Assembly: GCA_017479035.1 (NCBI GenBank)
Contig: JAFVCR010000137.1
Coordinates: forward strand, 1 to 12,202
From: Kiritimatiellia bacterium
GTDB lineage: Bacteria; Verrucomicrobiota; Kiritimatiellia; RFP12; UBA1067
Direction: 5' to 3'
DNA length: 12,202 nucleotides
Shown here: positions 1-6,299 of the stretch, piece by piece
Layout of the letters: each line of letters opens with the position of its first letter
Numbering within the stretch: position 1 is the first letter of the stretch
Position numbers and translations under genes: made by a program
The notes under the pieces: model-generated
Databases searched by the model: none
The model's input: the letters and a program-made list of their open reading frames with translations, nothing else
Told to the model about the DNA's origin: nothing

Positions 1-19
1 AACAAGAATGCGCCAAATC

Positions 20-45
20 GTGTATATGGTTTACCCATTATACAC
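20..45. promoter_or_regulatory. Imperfect dyad abutting a -35 element (operator candidate)
   Basis: Seven-base arms GTGTATA (20-26) and TATACAC (39-45) are perfectly complementary. With one bulged base the pairing extends to TGG/CCA, giving about ten pairs around a short loop. The right arm ends directly before the TTGACG hexamer at 46, where a regulator would commonly sit. It is AT-rich and has no T-tract, so it does not look like a terminator. A minus-strand TATAAT (+ strand 37-42) lies inside the right arm, so a leftward divergent promoter is also possible. The operator role is inference. Confidence 0.35.
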
Positions 46-74
46 TTGACGCGTCCCCATACTTTGCTTTATAT
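46..74 (+). promoter_or_regulatory. Candidate sigma-70 promoter P1
   Basis: TTGACG at 46-51 is one base from the -35 consensus. It is followed after 17 bases by TTATAT at 69-74 (or TATATC at 70-75 after 18). Transcription would begin near 81 and give an approximately 240-nt leader before the first gene. That leader contains small inverted repeats at 110-124 and 135-148. The -10 match is weak, so this is moderate-to-low evidence. Confidence 0.35.
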
Positions 75-109
75 CGGAAATTTGCAAGTTTTCAACGAAA
101 GCCAAATAT

Positions 110-124
110 GTGAACCACGTTCAC
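110..124. repeat. Short inverted repeat GTGAAC-CAC-GTTCAC
   Basis: Perfect six-base arms (110-115 and 119-124) flank a three-base centre. This size and symmetry are typical of a dimeric regulator half-site pair, for example LacI or GntR type, but no regulator gene is visible in the window to assign it to. A second small hairpin, CGCAC/GTGCG with a four-base loop, follows at 135-148. Confidence 0.3.
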
Positions 125-284
125 CTGTCCCGTCCGCACACCCGTGCGCCGGAACCATGCCTAGGCAACGCTACATCGCCCAAGCAGCAAAAGAACGCCT
201 TTATAATATCACATTTCCGCCGCCTGTGCAAGCGAAATGTTGCCTCCGCCGCGCGCCTGTTCGGTTTTTTGAAATTTATATTGC

Positions 285-313
285 TTGTGCAGCACGGCGG
301 AATGTGATAGAAT
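285..313 (+). promoter_or_regulatory. Promoter P2 for the GH97-GT2-ybeY-yggS operon
   Basis: TTGTGC (285-290), a 17-base spacer and TAGAAT (308-313) form a good sigma-70 match. Only six bases separate the -10 from the ATG at 320, so the expected start of transcription falls on or next to that ATG and the message could be leaderless. The rest of 1-319 holds only the dyads and P1 listed separately; no gene is seen there. Confidence 0.5.
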
Positions 314-319
314 CGCGGC

Positions 320-2329
320 ATGGAAAATTTTGGGGTTTCGTTTTGCAGTTTGCTTGGCAAGGTTGGGTTGCGTCCGGCCGGCAAAACAATGCACTTCGAC
401 AACTGCCGTGCAAAGAATATATTTACTTTTGCGGTTGCATGCGCACTTGCGGTGTTGCACGCTGCAGAGGTTGACGGCATGGCAAGGTCGGCTTCCATAG
501 CAAGTCCGGACGGAGAAGTTCTCGCCGTATTCAAAGAGGAGGGATCATACGAAATAGGCAGTTTGCAATTTACGGCGGGCGGGTTTTCCGTCAATGGCGA
601 ACGTGGCACATCGCCGCAGCAAGCAGCGCGCACAAGGCTTAAAACAACGAAATTGCCAGTAGTTTCCGGCACGTTTGGGCTTGACATCGGCAATGCAGCC
701 GCCAAAGAAAAAGCAGCAGCATCTCCAAACGCCGTCCATGCTCGCATCCCGCAAACGGCACCTACCTACACGCATTCGCCGGATGCGCCGTGGCACAATC
801 CGTTCGGCGAACGAGCCACCGTCCACAATGCATACAACGGTGCAATTCTCGACATGGGCAGATATTCGGTGGAAGTGCGCGTCTACAATCACGTAGTCGC
901 ATTCAGATATATCGTAAATGAAATCAAGTCTCCTGCCTCCATTGACGACGGCGCAAGCAATTTCGCGGCGACAATCCTTGCGGACAAAACTACATTCCGC
1001 TTTGGCGAGGCTTCCAAAATATACACTGCCGGAGGCACAGAAGGTCCTGTAGCCGTAAAGTCGGCAGGAGGTAATGTGTGGTGCGCAATTGCCACTGCCG
1101 GTGCGGACGAATGGTGTGCCACCGATTTCTGCCGCTCCAAGGACAATCCGAACACGATAGAAAGCAGATATTCTTCCGCTGTGGATGCGCTCCTGCCGGC
1201 GGCAACACCGTGGAAGGTGGTTGCGGTGGCCAATGACGCGATTGGTCTTTTGGCGATGGCTGATACGATTCTCGATTTGAACGCGCCGTGCAAAGTGGCA
1301 GACGCTGAAAGATGGATCAAGCCAGGCAAAGTTTTCCGCGCCGGGCAGGAAGATGGGATTTCACGGCGCAGAGCGATAGATTTCGCAGCACGGCACAAGA
1401 TAGAGTATGTTCTCTTCCCGATCGGTGGCGATGAATTTGCCGCGTCCAGGCTATGGCAAGAGGATGGTTCTCCGCACGACGAAGGCACTGCCGGTATTTG
1501 CATGTATGCACGCGAGTGCGGAGTTGGCGTGTGGCTGGAATTCGATGCAAAGAATTTCCGCAAACACGGGTTCGGGCTTTTCAAAACATTTGCGAGGCTT
1601 GGCGTGAAGGGCGTAAGAGTGTGCAATATGCCGTATCGCTCGGACAGATGGCGGGCGCGGAGGAACGATCTCGTGCGGGAAGCGGCGCAAGAACATATAA
1701 TGGTCTCTTTCGAAGGTGCGTCCATGCCGGACGGATTCTCGCGCACCTATCCCAATTTGATGACTATGGACATCGCCGGCACCGGAGAGCTCGAAACAAA
1801 CAATGCGCGGCAAAATACGGTGTATGCGTTCACGCGGATGCTGTGCGGCTCTGCAAATTCATGCGCGGGCTATTACGAGCGGCATGCGAAAGCCTCCCAC
1901 GCGCATAGACTCGCCGCCGGGCTGGTGTTCTTTTCGCCGTTGAAGGATGTAATGTGGGGGGATAGACCTTCGGATGCAATCGAGGGCAATCCGGAACTCG
2001 ATTGGTTCGACAATCTCCCTGCCGTATTCGACGACACCATATACATATCAGGTGCCCCGGAGGATCATGTGGCCGTGGCACGCCGCAAGGGAGATGAATG
2101 GTTCGTTGCCGCTATAGCGGGAGATGTCGGCGCGAGCGTACGCTTCAACTTCGCATTTCTCGAGCCAGGGCGCTCCTACACGGCCACTCTATATCGCGAC
2201 GATTCGCACGGGACTTCTTTTACGGCGGTAGGCAAAATACGCAAGCGGGTGGATTCCAGGTGCATCTGGAACTTTGACCTCAAAGACAACGGCGGCATCG
2301 CAATCAAGATCACACCGGACGGGAGATGA
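320..2329 (+). CDS. GH97-family glycoside hydrolase homologue, secreted, probably catalytically altered
   Basis: This 669-residue protein follows the glycoside hydrolase 97 layout (SusB/alpha-glucosidase and alpha-galactosidase relatives). The N-terminal beta-sandwich starts at SPDGEV (62-67), the linker has TPWKV and RWIKPGKVF (297-339), the barrel has IDFAARHKIEYVLF (353-366), RTYPNLMT (475-482) and FTRMLCG (504-510), and a C-terminal beta domain runs from about 585. A signal-peptide-like stretch (Lys33 then IFTFAVACALAVLHA) precedes it. GH97 enzymes cleave alpha-linked sugars in the periplasm or at the cell surface. Several active-site positions look changed: the strand holding the retaining-type nucleophile reads GVRVCNMP (431-438) without the usual Asp, YNE is YNG (172-174), and the pre-barrel Trp cluster is missing. 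Glu490 in GTGE seems to match the conserved acid. No Shine-Dalgarno precedes either ATG; 320 fits a leaderless message from P2, while ATG 389 would give a more normal signal peptide. The family is certain enough; activity is doubtful. Confidence 0.85.
   Translation: MENFGVSFCSLLGKVGLRPAGKTMHFDNCRAKNIFTFAVACALAVLHAAEVDGMARSASIASPDGEVLAVFKEEGSYEIGSLQFTAGGFSVNGERGTSPQQAARTRLKTTKLPVVSGTFGLDIGNAAAKEKAAASPNAVHARIPQTAPTYTHSPDAPWHNPFGERATVHNAYNGAILDMGRYSVEVRVYNHVVAFRYIVNEIKSPASIDDGASNFAATILADKTTFRFGEASKIYTAGGTEGPVAVKSAGGNVWCAIATAGADEWCATDFCRSKDNPNTIESRYSSAVDALLPAATPWKVVAVANDAIGLLAMADTILDLNAPCKVADAERWIKPGKVFRAGQEDGISRRRAIDFAARHKIEYVLFPIGGDEFAASRLWQEDGSPHDEGTAGICMYARECGVGVWLEFDAKNFRKHGFGLFKTFARLGVKGVRVCNMPYRSDRWRARRNDLVREAAQEHIMVSFEGASMPDGFSRTYPNLMTMDIAGTGELETNNARQNTVYAFTRMLCGSANSCAGYYERHAKASHAHRLAAGLVFFSPLKDVMWGDRPSDAIEGNPELDWFDNLPAVFDDTIYISGAPEDHVAVARRKGDEWFVAAIAGDVGASVRFNFAFLEPGRSYTATLYRDDSHGTSFTAVGKIRKRVDSRCIWNFDLKDNGGIAIKITPDGR
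2321..2325 (+). promoter_or_regulatory. Ribosome binding site for the glycosyltransferase
   Basis: GGGAG touches the ATG at 2326 directly but lies six bases before the ATG at 2332. The spacing therefore favours the second ATG as the true start. Confidence 0.5.
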
Positions 2330-2331
2330 AT

Positions 2332-3156
2332 ATGAACGGCAGCATCGGGCACTCCGCGCTTCTAACGGTTGTAATCCCCACAAAAAACGAAGCGGCGAAC
2401 ATCGAATCGGCGATTCGTGCATTTGAAGGTACGGACGGCATTGAGATTGTCGTAGTGGACAACCACTCGCCTGATGCCACGGTTGAGATCGCGCGTAAAT
2501 GCGGGGCAAAGGTTTTCACCCAAGGGCCGGAGCGTTCAGCACAGCGCAATCGCGGCGCGCGGGAAGCGTCTGCACCGTGGATCATGTTCCTTGATGCAGA
2601 CATGATAGTGCCGCGTGAAACCGTAGCGGAAATTCTGGATAAAATTTCCAGCGGAGATGTCGATGCACTTTGGGTGCGAGAAACGCGCGTGGGCAAAGGT
2701 TTGCGGGCAAAGGCGAGAAATTTCGAGCGTTCGTTCTACGATGGCACCGTGGTGGATGCAGTGCGCGTGGTGCGCAAGAGTCTATTCCTGGAACTCGGCG
2801 GATATGATGAAGAATTACTGACCGCCAATGAAGATTGGGATCTCGACATACGTCTCAAGGCGATGGGTGCACGTATTGCATTGACAGACGGCGCGTTGGT
2901 GCACAATGAAAACATGCTGTCCCTAGCGACGGTGCTGAAGAAAAAGCGATACTACGGCAAGACGTTCGCAACATACCGCAAAAAGTGGCAGGGCAACGCA
3001 GATGTCCGCAAGCAATTCTCGTTCACATACAGGTATTTTGGCGTGTTCTTCGAGAACGGCAAGTGGAAGAAAGTGTTACGGCATCCGATACTGTTTGCGA
3101 CGATGTTTTTCGAGCGTGTGCTTGTGGGCGTGGTTTACATAATGGGGAGAAGATGA
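2332..3156 (+). CDS. Family 2 (GT-A fold) glycosyltransferase
   Basis: This 274-residue protein shows the GT2 pattern. The nucleotide-binding strand is LTVVIPTKNEAANI (11-24), followed by VVVDNHSPD (40-48), the metal-binding DxD as FLDADM (86-91), and the acceptor-side GGYDEELLTANEDWDL (156-171) with the ED pair. Such enzymes transfer a sugar from a nucleotide- or lipid-linked donor onto an envelope glycan or lipid at the cytoplasmic face. There is no clear multi-pass membrane region; the C-terminal 30 residues are hydrophobic with basic ends and could associate with the membrane. The donor and acceptor cannot be read from sequence. The gene follows the GH97 homologue without a gap and overlaps ybeY by four bases, so translational coupling is likely. 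ATG 2326 is a possible alternative start. Confidence 0.88.
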   Translation: MNGSIGHSALLTVVIPTKNEAANIESAIRAFEGTDGIEIVVVDNHSPDATVEIARKCGAKVFTQGPERSAQRNRGAREASAPWIMFLDADMIVPRETVAEILDKISSGDVDALWVRETRVGKGLRAKARNFERSFYDGTVVDAVRVVRKSLFLELGGYDEELLTANEDWDLDIRLKAMGARIALTDGALVHNENMLSLATVLKKKRYYGKTFATYRKKWQGNADVRKQFSFTYRYFGVFFENGKWKKVLRHPILFATMFFERVLVGVVYIMGRR

Positions 3157-3614
3157 GAATCGTTGTCAGAGGCCGCTTGCCGAAAGCGTTTGCAATTCCG
3201 CGCAAGGCCGTGGCGGAAGCCGCACGCATGTTTGCGGAGGCATCGGCGCGGCGCGTGGGTGCGTTTTGGCACGAGGTTACGGTGCACTTGGTGGATGATT
3301 GCGAGTCCGCAGCGGTGCATATGCAGGCGATGGGCATCGCGGGCGCGACCGATGCGATAACACTTGCCTACGATGCCTTCCCGCCGGTAAGCCCGGGATT
3401 GTTCGGAGAACTTTTCATAAACACTGAACAAGCCATGCGCGAGGCACAGCGCATCAACCGCCGCAATTGGACGCCCGCGAACGAATTGTTGCTATACATA
3501 GCGCATGGCATGGATCATCTTTCCGGCGCGGACGATGCCGGAGAGAAAGACTATCGCGCAATGCGCAGGAGGGAACTGGCATGGTTGAGATCGGTAAAAT
3601 ACTTGATGGCGTGA
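3153..3614 (+). CDS. ybeY: YbeY-type endoribonuclease, 16S rRNA 3'-end maturation
   Basis: This 153-residue protein has the usual YbeY length. It carries GELFINTEQA (85-94) and the signature HGMDHLSGADD (118-128), followed by the family's downstream MRRRE (137-141). YbeY is a metal-dependent single-strand RNase that works with the ribosome in 16S rRNA processing and quality control. The standard metal site is HGxxHxxGxDH; here His118 and His122 are kept but the third ligand is Asp128. Asp at this place is also seen in Bacteroidota-type YbeY, so function is probably retained. The start overlaps the glycosyltransferase stop as ATGA, with GGGGAG just upstream (3144-3149). The 3' end overlaps the next gene by 34 bases. 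Confidence 0.9.
   Translation: MRIVVRGRLPKAFAIPRKAVAEAARMFAEASARRVGAFWHEVTVHLVDDCESAAVHMQAMGIAGATDAITLAYDAFPPVSPGLFGELFINTEQAMREAQRINRRNWTPANELLLYIAHGMDHLSGADDAGEKDYRAMRRRELAWLRSVKYLMA
3567..3572 (+). promoter_or_regulatory. Strong ribosome binding site inside ybeY for the YggS-type gene
   Basis: AGGAGG lies eight bases before the ATG at 3581. It fixes that start against in-frame upstream ATGs such as 3467, and places the initiation region within the ybeY coding sequence. Confidence 0.75.
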
Positions 3615-4345
3615 ATGCCAAAATCGCAGCGGCCTGTGCAAAGGCTGGCAGAAATGTGCAGGATGTGGAAATCATTGCCGTAACGAAAACGCACGGACCT
3701 GATGTAGTGCACGAAGCATGGGATGCAGGGTTGCACATAGTGGGTGAAAACAAGGTGCAAGAGGCTGCATGGAAACAACCGCTTTCCATCTCCGGGCCGG
3801 AATGGCATTTGATCGGCCATCTGCAACGCAACAAGGTTTGCGCTGCGCTTGAGGTATTCTCGTTTTTCCATTCGGTCGATTCTTTGGCGTTGCTGCAGAA
3901 AATCGAACAAGTGGCTTGCGAAACCGGCGCACGCCCCGGGATTCTGCTGGAGGTGAACGTATCTGGCGAACGCTCCAAAAGTGGAGCAAATCCTTCAGAT
4001 GTCCCAGCACTAGTGGAGGCGGCATTGCAATGCCGCAACATTTCGCTGGAAGGATTCATGACGATGGCACCATTCGTCCCGCACGAGAACATAGAAGAGA
4101 CTCGCCCCGTATTCCGCAAACTGCGTCTCTTGCGCGACGAAATGGAAGAACGCTTCGGGGCAAGATTTCCACGCCTGTCAATGGGCATGACGAACGATTA
4201 CGAAATTGCCGTGGAAGAAGGTGCCACATGGGTGCGCCTAGGCACTGTTCTATTCGGCGAACGGCCTAAAGCGAAACCGGGTGCCGCTCTATTTGCGGGC
4301 GAATCAGGTGACGGCGGCATCTCGCAAGACAGGATCGTTTCGTAG
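3581..4345 (+). CDS. yggS: YggS/PLPBP-family PLP-binding protein (PLP homeostasis)
   Basis: This 254-residue single-domain, alanine-racemase-fold protein carries the PLP Schiff-base lysine in IIAVTKTHG (Lys36). Further family blocks are GENKVQEA, EWHLIGHLQRNK, HSVDS, LLEVNVSGERSKSG, LEGFMTMAP and the phosphate-binding MGMTNDYEIAVEEGATWVRLG near the C-terminus, then FGERP. Members bind PLP but have no known catalytic activity; they buffer vitamin B6 and affect amino-acid and keto-acid balance in the cytoplasm. About 25 residues beyond FGERP make it slightly longer than the usual ~230. It is the last gene of the rightward operon and stops three bases before the stop codon of the convergent response regulator. 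Confidence 0.93.
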   Translation: MVEIGKILDGVNAKIAAACAKAGRNVQDVEIIAVTKTHGPDVVHEAWDAGLHIVGENKVQEAAWKQPLSISGPEWHLIGHLQRNKVCAALEVFSFFHSVDSLALLQKIEQVACETGARPGILLEVNVSGERSKSGANPSDVPALVEAALQCRNISLEGFMTMAPFVPHENIEETRPVFRKLRLLRDEMEERFGARFPRLSMGMTNDYEIAVEEGATWVRLGTVLFGERPKAKPGAALFAGESGDGGISQDRIVS

Positions 4346-4348
4346 CAG

Positions 4349-5017
4349 TCACGACACCTTGTAGCCTATGCCGCGCACGGTTTTTATCGCCTCTGGCGAA
4401 AGCGGCATTTTCTTGCGCAGCCCGCTCATGAAAACATCAAGCGTGCGCGAAAGAGGAATTTTATCGCCCCAGCATGCGGAGAGCATGTCTTCTTTGGAAA
4501 CCACGCGTCCCCTTCTCGCGGCAAGATACGCAAGCAGTCTTGTTTCAAGCTGCGAAAGAGCCGTCTCCGTTCCGTCCGGAGCCACAAGCAAATGTTTGTC
4601 GCTGCGGATCGAATACGCGCCGATCTTCGCACACGCGGCATCTCTCTCCAGCGCACGCCCTCGCCGCAGCGCGGCATTTATCCTGGCGATGAATTCACGC
4701 AGAGAGAACGGTTTTACAAGATCGTCGTCCGCACCGGAATCGAAGCCGATCTCCTTGTCGCGCACTTCGCCTTTCGCCGTGAGCAGGATTATAGGCAATA
4801 CGGGGTCGGAAGCACGAATTTCGCGGCACACGTCCCATCCGCTCGCGATAGGCATCATCACATCGAGGATCATCAATTGCGGCCTGCGTTCGCGCCATGC
4901 AGCCAACGCCTCCGCACCATTAGCGGCGGTGCGCACAGCATGATGTTCGCTTGCGAGAAACATCTCCACCGCCGCGCGAATCGATGGATCGTCATCCGCT
5001 ACTATTATATCAGCCAT
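4349..5017 (-). CDS. OmpR/PhoB-family response regulator
   Basis: This 222-residue regulator has a receiver domain (about 1-118) with the acidic pocket Asp8-Asp10, phospho-acceptor Asp52 in LMILDVMMP, Thr80 and Lys102 in LVKPF. A winged-helix DNA-binding domain follows (about 128-222), containing LSQLETRLLAYLAARRGRVVS and the C-terminal TVRGIGYKV. It should bind DNA as a phosphorylated dimer and control transcription. Its start lies inside the end of the kinase gene, overlapping by eight bases, so the two are translationally coupled and form a pair. The target genes are unknown; the leading Cys-rich gene of the same operon is an obvious candidate. Its stop is three bases from the end of the convergent operon. 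Confidence 0.95.
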   Translation of the reverse strand: MADIIVADDDPSIRAAVEMFLASEHHAVRTAANGAEALAAWRERRPQLMILDVMMPIASGWDVCREIRASDPVLPIILLTAKGEVRDKEIGFDSGADDDLVKPFSLREFIARINAALRRGRALERDAACAKIGAYSIRSDKHLLVAPDGTETALSQLETRLLAYLAARRGRVVSKEDMLSACWGDKIPLSRTLDVFMSGLRKKMPLSPEAIKTVRGIGYKVS

Positions 5018-6290
5018 AGCCGCCTACTGCCATCGGCATCTTCAAAGTGAATATGCACCCGTGTGGACGGTTTGCCGCCAATGACAGCCCCCCTCCCAAA
5101 GCAAGTGCGGTGTCATGCGCAATGGCAAGGCCAAGCCCAGTTCCGCCTGCCGTACGCGTCACCGAATCATCCCCGCGCCAAAATCTCTCGAACACATGTT
5201 TGGCTTCTGTTGCAGGAATTCCCGCGCCTTCGTCCGCCACGTCCACCACGGCAAATTTGCCGTCTGCGTATGCTGATATTTTTACCGGTGCCGACGATGC
5301 GTATTTGGCAGCGTTCTCCAAAAGATTGTCGAGTATCCGCCGTAACGCCGCAGGATCAGTCCTAATGCATATATCTTCGGCATTCACCGAAATCCCGTTC
5401 GGAAGCGATGGCGCAAATGCCGCCGCCGCATCTTCCAGCAGCGGTTTCAACTCGCAGTTTTCAATGGCGAACTTCGCCGTGCCGCGTTCCAGCCTGGCGA
5501 ACGCCAACAGCGAGTCGATCATCGAAGCAAGGCGCTTGGATTCCTTGGCCATTGTAGCAGCGGCTCTCGCCGCTGCGTTTGCGTCCAATCCGCCTTCGGC
5601 AAGCATCTCTGCGAAAATAGCAATACTTGTTAGAGGTGTTCTCAATTCATGCGAAACATTGGAAATGAAATCGGTTTTGCGGCGTGCTTCCTCTCGCGCT
5701 GCCTTGGCACTGCGCCATAGCAACGCAGTCCCGGCGGCAAACGTGCCCATGAACAGCAGCCCAAGTATGGAAACGAGGAAAATCTGCGTCTTCACGCTTC
5801 CGGCAACAGCCTCGTCTCCACCTCTCGGCGCAACACATACGAAATAGTCCGGCAGATACGGCTTCAGCGATGTACGCCCTTGGGTTCTGCCGGTTATCTT
5901 GCCGCCACCGCCCTGCACCAGGCATCCACAGATGTGGCGGAGTTCCGCGCAGAGATCCTCCGGCAAAACATTTTCATCGGTGAGCATATCCTGTATGGCA
6001 GGCCGCAAATCAGGCGGCAATATGTGCTCGCGGCATTCCTCTCGCCGAAGCGGAATTCTTCTTTCGCGCTCGCCGTGCTGCGGGGGTTTTGCTCTGCGCG
6101 GGCTTATCCCCTTCTCTTTGAAAGACTCCACAACTCGCCGTGCCAAGTCGGCTGATACGGCATCCAATCTTTCTTGCACAGCCGTCCGCGCCCTGGATCC
6201 CTCCAACACTACAAGACGGATGCCGCCGGCGGCAAGAACAACCGCCGGCAGCACCACCGCTAGGATATGCAGTTTTATATCCTTGGTCAT
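5010..6290 (-). CDS. Membrane sensor histidine kinase with Cys/His-bearing extracytoplasmic domain
   Basis: This 426-residue kinase has a first membrane helix at about 7-29, an extracytoplasmic domain at about 30-167 and a second helix at about 168-192. The HisKA box follows with phospho-acceptor His214 (FISNVSHELRTPL). The HATPase_c domain has N-box LDNLLENAAKYA (Asn327), G1 DEGAGIP (353-359), F-box HVFERFWRG and G2 GGTGLGLAI (382-390). All catalytic motifs are intact. The sensor domain is unlike a recognised fold and holds Cys86, His89, Cys114, His119, Cys121 and Cys123 in two clusters (CREH and CAELRHICGC), which could bind metal or form disulfides. The gene starts nine bases after the Cys-rich gene; AAGG overlapping that gene's stop codon serves as ribosome site. 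It overlaps the regulator gene by eight bases. Confidence 0.94.
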   Translation of the reverse strand: MTKDIKLHILAVVLPAVVLAAGGIRLVVLEGSRARTAVQERLDAVSADLARRVVESFKEKGISPRRAKPPQHGERERRIPLRREECREHILPPDLRPAIQDMLTDENVLPEDLCAELRHICGCLVQGGGGKITGRTQGRTSLKPYLPDYFVCVAPRGGDEAVAGSVKTQIFLVSILGLLFMGTFAAGTALLWRSAKAAREEARRKTDFISNVSHELRTPLTSIAIFAEMLAEGGLDANAAARAAATMAKESKRLASMIDSLLAFARLERGTAKFAIENCELKPLLEDAAAAFAPSLPNGISVNAEDICIRTDPAALRRILDNLLENAAKYASSAPVKISAYADGKFAVVDVADEGAGIPATEAKHVFERFWRGDDSVTRTAGGTGLGLAIAHDTALALGGGLSLAANRPHGCIFTLKMPMAVGGYG

Positions 6291-6299
6291 CCCAACGCC

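Noticed and set aside
202..207. TATAAT on the plus strand as another promoter
   Set aside because: The -35 position (CCCAAG) is poor and there is no TG extension, so P1 and P2 are better supported.
46..474. 142-codon open frame across the 5' non-coding stretch and the start of the GH97 gene
   Set aside because: Composition is unlike a protein, no ribosome site, and it overlaps the well-supported GH97 frame on the same strand.
121..747. 208-codon minus-strand open frame
   Set aside because: It is antisense to the start of the GH97 gene, has no recognisable motif, and reflects low stop-codon density in GC-rich DNA.
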